64,000 nt of DNA from Rhizobium skierniewicense (lineage in GTDB: Bacteria; Pseudomonadota; Alphaproteobacteria; Rhizobiales; Rhizobiaceae). The translations under genes and the position numbers were made by a program. The DNA is taken from contig NZ_JACIDV010000004.1 of NCBI RefSeq assembly GCF_014196515.1, positions 124,001-188,000 of the forward strand. The letters run 5' to 3'. Of this stretch, positions 28,727-37,377 are shown piece by piece; the first letter of the stretch is position 1; every line of letters starts with the position of its first letter. The notes under the pieces were generated by a model. It was not told where the DNA came from, did no database searches, and was given only the letters and a program-made list of their open reading frames with translations.

Positions 28727-29543
28727 AAAACTCGATCTCTCCGCCTTCATCATCTGCCTGAATGAAGAGGCTTATCTCGGCAACTGCATCGAGAGCCTTG
28801 AGCAATGCGCGGAAATTGTGATTGTAGATTCTGGGTCCACGGATGGTACTCAGGCACTTGTACAATCGTACATCGACAAAGGCTGGCCGATCCGGTTCAT
28901 ATTCGAGCCTTGGCGGGGGTACGCCGGGCAAAAGCAATTTGCCTTGAATCAGTGCACGCAGCCCTGGTGCTTCAACATCGATGCGGACGAACGGCTGGAT
29001 GTCACCTTGCGAACCGCATTGCCGGAACTCTTATCTGCGCCTGATACGATTGTGGGCTGGCGCGTTGCCCGAAGGCCTTATCTTATCGGCTACGGCTACA
29101 CACCCGAATATGTGCGCGAACGAAAAAACCTGCGGCTGATACGAAGAGGCAGAGGTTCCTACGATCTTACTCAGAGGGTGCATGAGGGTATTGTACCAGA
29201 TGGTGACGTGAAGGAAGCCGAAAAGGGAAGTTTGCTGCACTACCGCCCTCTCATCCTCGATGAGCAGGTTCTGAAAGAAAATAAATATTCGACGTTAAAG
29301 GCCGACCAGAAGCTGGATGAAGGGCGTGACGCGCATCTTCTAGATTTGATATTCTCGCCTTTGTTCTATTTCCTGCGCCTATATTTCCACAATGGTCTTT
29401 GGCGCTGCGGAGTTCCTGGCTTCATTGAAGCGACAACGGGCGCTATCTATGCGTTTTTGACGCAGGCAAAGATTTATCAGCGTCATGCGCTGAAGCGACG
29501 GCCCAATGTCGATGACATGGAGCGCAGGAGGAATACAAAATGA
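28719..29543 (+). CDS. lpsC: LpsC-like family 2 glycosyltransferase (LPS core)
   Basis: A 274-residue GT2 enzyme of the WaaE/KdtX type: LSAFIICLNEEAYLGNCIESL at the N-terminus, DSGSTDGT near residue 38, and DADERLD (metal-binding DxD) near residue 90. Family members add a hexose to the inner core of LPS. The ATG at 28719 overlaps the FkbM stop. The stop overlaps the following start (ATGA), giving a tight FkbM-lpsC-lpsD-lpsE operon. The symbol follows the Sinorhizobium gene order, not a sequence search. Confidence 0.83.
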   Translation: MHEKLDLSAFIICLNEEAYLGNCIESLEQCAEIVIVDSGSTDGTQALVQSYIDKGWPIRFIFEPWRGYAGQKQFALNQCTQPWCFNIDADERLDVTLRTALPELLSAPDTIVGWRVARRPYLIGYGYTPEYVRERKNLRLIRRGRGSYDLTQRVHEGIVPDGDVKEAEKGSLLHYRPLILDEQVLKENKYSTLKADQKLDEGRDAHLLDLIFSPLFYFLRLYFHNGLWRCGVPGFIEATTGAIYAFLTQAKIYQRHALKRRPNVDDMERRRNTK

Positions 29544-30568
29544 AAGTCCTGCACATTCATTTCGGAAAAGACGGAGGTGCAGAACGCTTTTTTGTGAATC
29601 TCGTCGATGCCTTAGGCGAAAAGGGAGTGGAACAGCGTGTTTTGATCCGCCCCGACCGGAGTTGGAAGACGGCAATCGAAAAGACTGCCATTGTTTACGA
29701 AGGTGTCTTCAGACGCATTTCGCTTTCGCGGTTTCTTCTGTCATGGCGTCTCAAGCGCATCCTCAAAGAGTTCAAGCCCGATGTGATCATGACGTGGCAA
29801 TTGCGGGCCAGCCGCTTCATGCCGAACGTCAAAACAGCCCTTCGGATCTCCCGGCTTGGGGATTACCCTGAGCATCTGGATTACTACCGGAACTCCGAAG
29901 TTCTTGTTTGCATCACGCCTGATATGGCCGATCGCGTGAAACGCATGGGCTGGACACGCCGTATCGAGGTTGTTCCCAATTTCAGCAATGCGACACCCGT
30001 TCCGCCGATCGCCCGGAGTGCGCTTGATACGCCACAGAACGCTTTCGTCGTCGTTGCCATGGGACGTTTCGTCAAGCGCAAGGGCTTCGCGCATCTCATC
30101 CGCGCGATCAAAGAAATAGACGGTGCCTATCTCTGGCTTTTGGGAGACGGGCCAGAGCGCGAGGAACTGGTCAAACTGGTTGACGAGCTTGGTTTGCATG
30201 AGCGTATCAAGTTGCCGGGTTGGAAGACCGACGCCTACGCCTATCTCAATGCGGCAGATGTTTTCGCGATTACATCTTTGCACGAGCCGCTCGGGAACGT
30301 CTGTTTTGAAGGATGGGGGGCGGGCAAGCCGACGGTGGCGTTTCGTGCCGAAGGTCCGTCTTTCGTCATGACGGACCAAGTCGATGCCTTGATGGTGGAT
30401 TGTGGCGATGAAGAGGGTCTGCGCGTTGCCATCACTCGGCTCCGGGATGACCCGGACCTTCGTGACACGCTTATCGAGGGTGGATATGCAACAACACGCA
30501 GCCGCTTCTCCAAGCAGGCGATTACCGCCTCCTACATGCAACTGTTTGAAAAGGCGGCAAACAAGTGA
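29540..30568 (+). CDS. lpsD: LpsD-like family 4 glycosyltransferase (LPS core)
   Basis: A 342-residue GT-B glycosyltransferase: N-terminal HIHFGKDGGAERFFVNLVDAL with the sugar-acceptor glycine loop, and a C-terminal GT4 domain with MGRFVKRKGF near residue 174 and the donor-binding EPLGNVCFEGWGAGKP near residue 252. It is clearly paralogous to the next gene, so the pair arose by tandem duplication. It overlaps lpsC and lpsE by 4 bp each. LPS core assembly at the cytoplasmic face is inferred from context. Confidence 0.86.
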   Translation: MKVLHIHFGKDGGAERFFVNLVDALGEKGVEQRVLIRPDRSWKTAIEKTAIVYEGVFRRISLSRFLLSWRLKRILKEFKPDVIMTWQLRASRFMPNVKTALRISRLGDYPEHLDYYRNSEVLVCITPDMADRVKRMGWTRRIEVVPNFSNATPVPPIARSALDTPQNAFVVVAMGRFVKRKGFAHLIRAIKEIDGAYLWLLGDGPEREELVKLVDELGLHERIKLPGWKTDAYAYLNAADVFAITSLHEPLGNVCFEGWGAGKPTVAFRAEGPSFVMTDQVDALMVDCGDEEGLRVAITRLRDDPDLRDTLIEGGYATTRSRFSKQAITASYMQLFEKAANK

Positions 30569-31587
30569 AAGTCTGCCATTTTCATTTCGGTAAAGATGGT
30601 GGAGCGGAACGCTTCTTCGTCCATCTCGTCAATGCGTTGGCAAAACGCGGAGTTGAGCAGAGCTGCGTCATTCGCAAAAATCGGGTCTGGCGCAAAGATA
30701 TCGAGACGGTGGCGCGTATTACGCAAAGTAATTTCCGTAATCTCTCATTGGATCGGATCCTCCTTCCCATCAAAGTTCGTGCCATGGCGCAGACGTCCAA
30801 ACCGGATGCGCTCATGGCGTGGGCACCGCGGGCCAGCGAATTGATGCCCAACTATAAAGGATGCATCAAGCTTTCTCGCCTCGGCGACTACCCACCCAAG
30901 CTGGATTACTTCAAAAATTCGGACATCCTTGTCTGCAATACGCCCGGCATTGGCGACCATGTTCGGGCATTAGGGTGGACACGCGGCGTGGAAATCATCT
31001 CCAATTTCACCGACACGCAGGTCATCGCGCCGGTGTCGCGCGCCGCTCTCGATACGCCTGACGGAGCACCAGTGGTGATGAGCATGGGGCGCTTCGTGAA
31101 ACGCAAGGGATTTCACACGCTGATCGATGCGGTCGCTGCCTTGCCGGGTGTGTATCTTTGGCTGGCCGGCGATGGCGAGGAGCGGGAACGTCTGGAAGCA
31201 CAGATCGATGCGCGCGGTATGCGTCAGCGCGTTCGCTTTCTTGGCTGGCAAGATGACACGCGCCCCTATGTGTCAGCCGCCGACGTCTTCGTCATGCCCT
31301 CCAGCCACGAGCCGCTGGGTAACGTTATTCTAGAGGCTTGGGCGCAGAAAAAGCCGGTTGTGTCCTCCAAATCCGAGGGGCCACTTTGGTTCATGCAAGA
31401 TGGTCGAAACGGCCTGCTAGCGGAAATCGATGACGAAACGAGTTTTGCGTCAGCCATCAGCAATCTTTTGAATGACAAGGTGCTGTCGCAGCAGGTTGTC
31501 GACGGCGGCTACGAAACGTTGATGAACCAGTTTTCAGAGGAGGCTGTGGCTTCGTCTTATATCGAGCTCTTCAAGCGGAAGCCCTGA
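30565..31587 (+). CDS. lpsE: LpsE-like family 4 glycosyltransferase (LPS core)
   Basis: A 340-residue GT-B enzyme paralogous to LpsD: it shares the N-terminal HFHFGKDGGAERFFVHLVNAL, SMGRFVKRKGFHT, and EPLGNVILEAWAQKKPVV. Start and stop are within the tight operon (ATGA overlap with lpsD). Its 3' end overlaps the convergent lpsB by 17 bp. Divergence between the two paralogues suggests distinct acceptor or donor sugars; neither can be named from sequence. Confidence 0.86.
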   Translation: MKVCHFHFGKDGGAERFFVHLVNALAKRGVEQSCVIRKNRVWRKDIETVARITQSNFRNLSLDRILLPIKVRAMAQTSKPDALMAWAPRASELMPNYKGCIKLSRLGDYPPKLDYFKNSDILVCNTPGIGDHVRALGWTRGVEIISNFTDTQVIAPVSRAALDTPDGAPVVMSMGRFVKRKGFHTLIDAVAALPGVYLWLAGDGEERERLEAQIDARGMRQRVRFLGWQDDTRPYVSAADVFVMPSSHEPLGNVILEAWAQKKPVVSSKSEGPLWFMQDGRNGLLAEIDDETSFASAISNLLNDKVLSQQVVDGGYETLMNQFSEEAVASSYIELFKRKP

Positions 31588-32629
31588 CCGTATCATAAAG
31601 ATGTCCGATCCGTTCGGCTTCACCGTCGATCGTGAAGTGTTCGCTCACATGTTGACGCGCAGCGATGGACGCTTTCGTCAATTTGGTGTCGTTATTCAAC
31701 CAGCGCGATGCAGTTGTGATCATCACGTCCAGCTGGTCTCTCGCGATGACCTCGCCTGTTTCAGGCGTAATGAGTTCTGGAAAGGCACCCACATCGGTTG
31801 CAATGACCGGCACGCCTGTCGCCATGGCTTCCAGCGGTGTCAGGCCAAAACCCTCCCAACGTTGGGGCGCGATAAAGAGGTCGAGGGCGCGATACCATTC
31901 ATTGATATCGGTGTGTTCTCCAACGAACAAAATCCGGTCTGAGAGGCCTGCGGCGCGGATTTTCTCTTTCAGACCGTTTTCAAACTCCACATGTGGTCCG
32001 GTTGCGCGCCCGGCGATGATCGCTGACCAAGCCGGCGTTTGCGGCAGGATTTGAATCATCGCATCAACGAAAAGATCAGTCCCCTTTTGGTGACGCACCC
32101 TGCCGAAGCAGCCGATATATTTTGGGGTGCTATCGAGGCCAAGAGCTTGTTTTGCCACTGCTTTGTCGACCGGCGGCGAGAAGCGTTCGGTGTCGATACC
32201 ATGCGTCACCACGGTGCAGGGAACGTCGAGATACGAAGCTGTCTTGTTGCTCGTCGCGATCACCGCATCCATGCGTGACACCAGGAATTTCGTCCAGCCG
32301 CTGTGCTTGCGTTGAGATGCAGACGTGAAAACCAGCTTCACCTTCATGCGCAAGATATCGCGCATGATAATGCCTGGGAGCATCTCGATATTTCGCCGCG
32401 CGTGCCAGATGCGTGGCCTTTGATCCGGACCCCTTTGCCAAAGCTGCCATAAATCGCGAAAGCGAATATGTGGCAGGCTGTTCGGCAGGCCTGGGCCGAT
32501 GGCTACCACTTTTTGCCCTTTCCTGTTTTGCACAGGCACAAGCTGGATAATGGTGGATGTTACGCCGGAGAGCCTGCGCTTAAAATTCGGAGCAAGCACC
32601 CGGGCGTCAGCCAAGTCGACATGGGGCAA
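31571..32629 (-). CDS. lpsB: LpsB-like core mannosyltransferase (GT4)
   Basis: A 352-residue GT4 enzyme. The donor domain has GRVRHQKGTDLFVDAM near residue 175 and the EX7E segment in RWEGFGLTPLEAMATGVPVIAT near residue 260. LpsB of Sinorhizobium and Rhizobium LpcC are mannosyltransferases that extend the lipid A-Kdo core; loss alters LPS and symbiosis there. It starts 30 bp after the greA stop on the same strand (greA-lpsB order), as in S. meliloti. It is convergent with, and overlaps, lpsE. Confidence 0.87.
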   Translation of the reverse strand: MPHVDLADARVLAPNFKRRLSGVTSTIIQLVPVQNRKGQKVVAIGPGLPNSLPHIRFRDLWQLWQRGPDQRPRIWHARRNIEMLPGIIMRDILRMKVKLVFTSASQRKHSGWTKFLVSRMDAVIATSNKTASYLDVPCTVVTHGIDTERFSPPVDKAVAKQALGLDSTPKYIGCFGRVRHQKGTDLFVDAMIQILPQTPAWSAIIAGRATGPHVEFENGLKEKIRAAGLSDRILFVGEHTDINEWYRALDLFIAPQRWEGFGLTPLEAMATGVPVIATDVGAFPELITPETGEVIARDQLDVMITTASRWLNNDTKLTKASIAARQHVSEHFTIDGEAERIGHLYDTVRASA

Positions 32630-32659
32630 AATCGGGATCTCGTTGAGAAAGAGCTTTGA

Positions 32660-33136
32660 TCAGCCCCAGTTGATGGAGAGGATTTCGTAGCCGCGCGAAC
32701 CGCCGGGTGCATTCACCTCGATGCTGTCGCCAACTTCCTTGCCGATCAGCGCACGGGCGATCGGGGAGGAAATGGAAATGCGGCCCTGTTTGACGTCTGC
32801 TTCTTGATCGCCGACGATCTGATAGGTCTTCTGTTCGTTGGAATCTTCATCCACAAGCTTAATGGTCGCACCAAACTTCACGGTCGTGCCGGACATTTTC
32901 GACAGGTCGATAACCTCGGCGCGTGCCGTCAGGTCTTCAAGTTCCGCAACACGGCCTTCATTGTGGCTCTGTGCTTCCTTGGCAGCGTGATATTCTGCGT
33001 TTTCGGACAGGTCGCCATGGGCACGTGCCTCAGCAATAGCCTCGATAATACGGGGACGCTCTTCCTGCTGACGAAAGCGCAATTCTTCCTGCAACTTGAC
33101 GAAACCACCCTGAGTCATTGGTACTTTTTCTACCAT
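32660..33136 (-). CDS. greA: Transcription elongation factor GreA
   Basis: A 158-residue elongation factor that stimulates RNA polymerase transcript cleavage. The N-terminal coiled coil (about 8-75) carries the acidic tip [14 protein letters not shown], followed by the FKBP-like C-terminal domain with [17 protein letters not shown]. The ATG at 33136 follows GAAGGAAG; the frame is open further upstream without similarity. It is divergent from the radical SAM gene. Confidence 0.96.
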   Translation of the reverse strand: MVEKVPMTQGGFVKLQEELRFRQQEERPRIIEAIAEARAHGDLSENAEYHAAKEAQSHNEGRVAELEDLTARAEVIDLSKMSGTTVKFGATIKLVDEDSNEQKTYQIVGDQEADVKQGRISISSPIARALIGKEVGDSIEVNAPGGSRGYEILSINWG

Positions 33137-33321
33137 TTTTTCTTCCTTCGCATTCAAGCTGCGATACCCGCAGACACAAAAAGAAACAGGTTCCGGAGCA
33201 AAACCACGGAACCATGTCAAAATCACAATTTCCCATACTATATCAGAAGACGGGAGTGAAAGGCCAGCACATTTGAAGGTTTTAACCTCTCGTAAATTCA
33301 CCGACATATCATATTTCAACA

Positions 33322-33348
33322 TTGACTCAGATATCAAGAACATATAGT
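33322..33348 (+). promoter_or_regulatory. Candidate promoter of the radical SAM/UdgX operon
   Basis: -35 TTGACT at 33322-33327 and -10-like TATAGT at 33343-33348, with a 15-bp spacer, shorter than ideal. The -10 lies inside the LexA box, so LexA binding would block polymerase. Confidence 0.45.
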
Positions 33349-33352
33349 GAAC
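33338..33352. promoter_or_regulatory. LexA (SOS) box upstream of the radical SAM/UdgX operon
   Basis: GAAC-N7-GAAC at 33338-33352, i.e. GTTCACTATATGTTC on the minus strand. This is the exact alphaproteobacterial LexA direct-repeat operator (GTTC-N7-GTTC). It ends 6 bp before the ATG at 33359 and overlaps the likely -10. Confidence 0.82.
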
Positions 33353-33358
33353 ATATGT

Positions 33359-34591
33359 ATGAAAAAGTCAATAAAAGACCGTTTGGCAGTTCTATCCGAC
33401 GCCGCTAAGTATGATGCGTCCTGTGCCTCGAGCGGCACGACGAAGCGTAACTCGTCCGCGTCGGGAGGGTTGGGATCGACTGAGGGCTCTGGTATCTGTC
33501 ATGCCTATGCACCGGATGGCCGCTGCATCTCGCTGCTGAAAATATTGCTCACCAACTTCTGCATTTACGACTGTGCCTATTGCATCAACCGTTCCTCCAG
33601 CAATGTGGAGCGGGCGCGTTTCACGGTGGAAGAGGTGGTGTGGCTGACCTTGGAGTTTTACCGGCGCAATTATATCGAGGGGCTGTTTCTGTCCTCCGGC
33701 ATCATTCGTTCGTCTGACCACACAATGGAAGAACTGGTTCGTGTGGCGAGAGAGTTAAGGGTGACGCACGGCTTCCGGGGCTATATCCATCTCAAATCCA
33801 TTCCCGAGGCGTCGGCGCGTCTCGTGGAAGAAGCGGGCCTTTATGCCGACCGTCTGTCAATCAATATCGAGCTGCCAACAGATAGTGGTATCGGGCAGTT
33901 TGCGCCAGAAAAGCAGCCAATCAATATCCGCAAATCCATGGCAGATATTCGCCTTAAGATCGAAGAGGCGGGCGAACCGACGTTGCAAACGAAGCGGGTG
34001 AGGAAATTTGCGCCTGCCGGCCAGAGTACCCAGATGATTGTCGGAGCCGATGGTGCCAACGATACGACGATTCTATCCACGAGTGCGCGTCTGTATGGGA
34101 GCTACGGGTTACGACGCGTCTATTATTCGGCGTTCAGTCCCATTCCTGATTCGTCAAAAAATCTGCCCTTGATCAAGCCGCCTTTGATGCGGGAACACCG
34201 GCTGTATCAGGCCGATTGGCTCTATCGATTCTATGGCTTCGATATTGATGAAATCGCGTCCACCCAGAAGGATGGCATGCTGGATCTCGATATTGATCCA
34301 AAGCTTGCCTGGGCGCTGGCGAACCGGCAACAATTTCCTGTCGATGTGAACTCAGCTGACCGGGAAATGCTGTTGCGGGTGCCGGGTTTTGGTACCAAGA
34401 CGGTCAAATCCATTCTGTCGTCGCGCCGTTTCCGGCAGTTGCGACTGGAAGATATCGCGCGCTTCGGAGTGTCGTTGAAAAAGGTGAAGGCCTTTGTGGT
34501 TGCAGGCGGATGGACGCCGGGCAAGTTGACGGAGCGCCCTGATCTGCGTGCCATGTTTGCACCGCAGCCCGAACAATTGTCTTTGCTGTAA
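33359..34591 (+). CDS. Putative DNA modification/repair radical SAM protein
   Basis: A 410-residue radical SAM enzyme. The 4Fe-4S motif is C-x3-C-x2-C in [13 protein letters not shown] near residue 70, and family features are [18 protein letters not shown] and a C-terminal helix-hairpin-helix DNA-binding motif ([24 protein letters not shown] near residues 330-360). It matches the family annotated as putative DNA modification/repair radical SAM protein, almost always paired with UdgX-type proteins. The ATG at 33359 is chosen because similarity begins at [22 protein letters not shown]. The next gene starts in the TAATG overlap. The LexA box implies SOS induction. Substrate and reaction are unknown. 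Confidence 0.88.
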   Translation: MKKSIKDRLAVLSDAAKYDASCASSGTTKRNSSASGGLGSTEGSGICHAYAPDGRCISLLKILLTNFCIYDCAYCINRSSSNVERARFTVEEVVWLTLEFYRRNYIEGLFLSSGIIRSSDHTMEELVRVARELRVTHGFRGYIHLKSIPEASARLVEEAGLYADRLSINIELPTDSGIGQFAPEKQPINIRKSMADIRLKIEEAGEPTLQTKRVRKFAPAGQSTQMIVGADGANDTTILSTSARLYGSYGLRRVYYSAFSPIPDSSKNLPLIKPPLMREHRLYQADWLYRFYGFDIDEIASTQKDGMLDLDIDPKLAWALANRQQFPVDVNSADREMLLRVPGFGTKTVKSILSSRRFRQLRLEDIARFGVSLKKVKAFVVAGGWTPGKLTERPDLRAMFAPQPEQLSLL

Positions 34592-36081
34592 TGTTCAGGG
34601 TGTCACTGGAGGGGCGGGGAGATTTTACCGAGTGGCGGGATGCTGCGCGGAACTTCCTGTCTGCCAATATTGCCCCGCATGAGATCGAATGGCGGTTTCA
34701 AGGCGAGGAGGCTGGTCTTTTCGGGTTCGAAGAGGGAGATCGTGTTCCACAGATCGACGGTGCTAGCAGCGTGAATGTGCCTGCGGCCTTCATGCCGTTG
34801 GCGCAAACCATCATCTGCCACAGCGATCCGACCCGCTTTGCGCTGCTCTACCGCCTTCTCTGGCGTTTGTGTCAGGACAGGGCCTTGCTGGAATTCAAGT
34901 CTGACCCCGATGTGGTGGAAGCACGAAAGATGGAGAAATCTGTTCGTCGTGACAGCCACAAGATGACGGCCTTCGTGCGCTTCAAGGAAGTGCCTTTGTC
35001 ACCTGGTGTTGTCGGGAGGAGGCGTTTCATGGCGTGGTTCGAGCCCGACCATTTCATCGTCGAACGCAAGGCGTCATTCTTCCAGCGGCGCTTTACCGAC
35101 ATGGATTGGATGATCCTGACGCCTAAGGGTTCCGCACGTTGGGACGGCGAGACATTGGAAACATCAAGATTTGCCGCGCAACAGCCCGATCTTTCCGACG
35201 AAACGGATGAGCTATGGCGCACCTATTATGCCAATATTTTCAATCCGGCGCGGCTGAAGATCAAGGCGATGACGGCGGAAATGCCGAAGAAATACTGGAA
35301 AAACCTTCCCGAAGCGGAGCTTATTCCGGATCTCATCTTGAACGCCGAGCGGCGTGTCCTGGAAATGGGAGCAAAGGCTGCGACTGTGCCACAACTGTTT
35401 CACCATCGTCTTCAGGCGGCCGCAGACAGCAAACCGGCTCCCGTCCTGCCGGATGCCGAGACGCTGGAAGGATTGAAGCACGAAGCACAAGGCTGCACGC
35501 TATGTTCGCTGCATTGCAAGGCGACGCAAACGGTGTTCGGCGAAGGGCCTGGCGATGCCGAGGTTATGATCGTCGGAGAGCAGCCGGGCGACTTTGAGGA
35601 CTTGGCCGGACGCCCGTTCGTTGGACCTGCGGGAAAGGTGTTCGATCAGGTGTTGGAAGAAACCGGCATCGACCGCCAGTCACTCTATGTCACCAACGCC
35701 GTCAAACATTTTAAATATGAGGCACGTGGGAAAAAGCGGATTCACCAGCGCCCGGATGCGGGCGAGGTGCAGCGCTGTCGCTGGTGGCTGACACGGGAGA
35801 TCGATCTGGTCCAGCCCAAGCTCATCGTTGCCATGGGGGCTACGGCTGTCTTTGCCTTGACCGAATTGCGTGAAAAGCTATCCGACCTTCGCGGCAGGCC
35901 GATGCCGATGGAGGGCGGCAGGACGTTGTTCGTCACGGTCCATCCGTCTTATCTGTTGCGCATTCCCGATGAACAAAAGAAGGCGCAAGAGTTTCAGCGA
36001 TATCGCGAAGACATGCAGTCCATCCGCAGGTTGATGGACGTCGTCAGGAACAGAGGCACGACTATGTCGTCTGTCGGCTAG
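34591..36081 (+). CDS. UdgX-family uracil-DNA-binding protein fused to DUF4130-type domain
   Basis: A 496-residue fusion. Residues about 1-265 match the probable DNA-metabolism partner of the radical SAM protein (TIGR03915/DUF4130). Residues about 290-490 are a family 4-like UDG of the UdgX type: a Cys-rich CTLCSLHC, motif A GEQPGDFEDLAGRPFVGPAG, the loop GKKRIHQRP, and HPSYLLR. In Mycobacterium UdgX the KRRIH-loop His forms a covalent bond with uracil-excised DNA; that His is kept here. Translation is coupled to the radical SAM gene (TAATG). The 3' end overlaps the convergent LysR pseudogene by 20 bp. Confidence 0.9.
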   Translation: MFRVSLEGRGDFTEWRDAARNFLSANIAPHEIEWRFQGEEAGLFGFEEGDRVPQIDGASSVNVPAAFMPLAQTIICHSDPTRFALLYRLLWRLCQDRALLEFKSDPDVVEARKMEKSVRRDSHKMTAFVRFKEVPLSPGVVGRRRFMAWFEPDHFIVERKASFFQRRFTDMDWMILTPKGSARWDGETLETSRFAAQQPDLSDETDELWRTYYANIFNPARLKIKAMTAEMPKKYWKNLPEAELIPDLILNAERRVLEMGAKAATVPQLFHHRLQAAADSKPAPVLPDAETLEGLKHEAQGCTLCSLHCKATQTVFGEGPGDAEVMIVGEQPGDFEDLAGRPFVGPAGKVFDQVLEETGIDRQSLYVTNAVKHFKYEARGKKRIHQRPDAGEVQRCRWWLTREIDLVQPKLIVAMGATAVFALTELREKLSDLRGRPMPMEGGRTLFVTVHPSYLLRIPDEQKKAQEFQRYREDMQSIRRLMDVVRNRGTTMSSVG

Positions 36082-37283
36082 ACCCTCGCCTTGAGGCGGG
36101 TGATACGTTGCGTTCATTGGCGGCTTTGACGAAATCGATGAAGGCTCGCAGAGGAGCAGGCACCAAGCGTCGGCCGGGATAGTAGAGAAATGGTCCGGAA
36201 AAGCGCTGCCACCAGGGTTCCAACACTGGCTCAAGCGTATCGCTGTCGAAATGGGGGCGCAGCCAGTCTTCGAAAAGCGTGATGATGCCGGTACCGGCCA
36301 CCGCAGCGTCGACGCCAAGGTCCGTCGCGCCACCGATGCGTACGGTCAATGGCCCGTTGGGCTCGATCAGGATGACCTCGCCATCGCGCTCGAATTCCCA
36401 TGGCGGGATGGAGCCACTGGCGAAGCGACCGCGGATGCAGGCGTGGCTGAGGAGCTCCCGGGGATGTTCGGGTCGGCCGAACTGTCTGAGATAAGACGGG
36501 GAGGCGGCGGTTGCGAGACGCTGGGTGCGTGGCCCGATGGGCACTGCGATCATATCCTGCTGGAGACGCTCATCATAACGGATACCTGCATCGCAGCCTA
36601 CCGCCAGAATATCGACGAAGCTTTCATCGGTGATGACTTCGAGGTGAATATCTGGATAGGCTGCGAGAAACGGTGAGACGATGTCTGGCAGCACCAGCCT
36701 TGCAGCGCTGACTGGCACATTGAGCCTCAGCGTACCGGCGGGCTTGTCGCGAAAGCCATTGACAACATCAAGCGCTGCTTCCACCTCGTTCAAGGCCGGC
36801 GTCAGTCGTGCAAGCAGACCCCGTCCGGCCTCCGTCGTCGAGACACTGCGGGTCGTGCGGTTTAGAGCGTTTCCTTGTTAAATGGAAACGTTCTGCCGGA
36901 GCAGATTTTCGTCAGGACAAAGGCGATTGGCGAAGGGCATACCCTAAGGTACGGTCGAGCCGATCGCCTTTGTCCTGGCGGAAAGATGCCCGGCCCTCCG
37001 GGTTGGTTGAAACGGGCCATCTGCCTGCCCGGACGGCTTGGCCGTATGCTAAGGCTGCGCCACGCGCCCTCCGGACAAGCAGTCGATCCCGTTTGAACCA
37101 ACAGAACTGTTTCCATTCAACAAGGAAACACTCTAAGAGGCGCACACCGAGTTCGGCCTCCAACCGGCGAACGGCGTCGCTCATCCCTGAAGGGCTGCTG
37201 CTTGCGATCCGCGCCGCTTCGCGGAAACCGCCTGCACGTGCCACCGCGACAAAAATCTTGGGATCGTCCAGATTAATTTTCAT
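36062..37283 (-). pseudogene. LysR-family regulator disrupted by a MITE
   Basis: The N-terminal HTH (37283 leftward: MKINLDDPKIFVAVARAGG... to GVRLL) and the C-terminal effector domain (NRTTRSVSTTEAG... to the stop at 36062) are separated by the 36865-37133 element. Removing the 269 bp and one TA restores a continuous frame, RLL-NRTTRS, a perfect LysR sequence. The insertion plus duplication is 271 bp, so the frame shifts and the product is truncated. The intact gene would encode about 316 residues. It is divergent from the aldo/keto reductase gene, its likely former target. Residual expression of the C-terminal half (internal start near 36793) is possible but unlikely to act. Confidence 0.9.
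36865..37133. mobile_element. 269-bp MITE with TA target-site duplication
   Basis: Ends are inverted repeats of about 31 bp (left GAGCGTTTCCTTGTTAAATG..., right GAGTGTTTCCTTGTTGAATG... on the opposite strand), two mismatches and one indel apart. TA lies at 36863-36864 and again at 37134-37135. Inside is a second perfect 15-bp inverted repeat, CAGGACAAAGGCGAT at 36914-36928 against 36963-36977. No transposase ORF. TA duplication points to an IS630/Tc1-mariner-type transposase in trans; the mosaic structure resembles rhizobial RIME-type elements. Confidence 0.88.
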
Positions 37284-37377
37284 TGTCCGTGATCCCGCAC
37301 AGTCCGTCCTCACCGTACCCCATTATCTTGAACTGCGACAGCAGCTATCCTGCCGTTAGACCATCAGGAGAAAAAGC

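Noticed and set aside
36912..37313. A 133-codon leftward frame running from the LysR start into the MITE
   Set aside because: It is the truncated N-terminal LysR fragment read through the insertion; not an independent gene.
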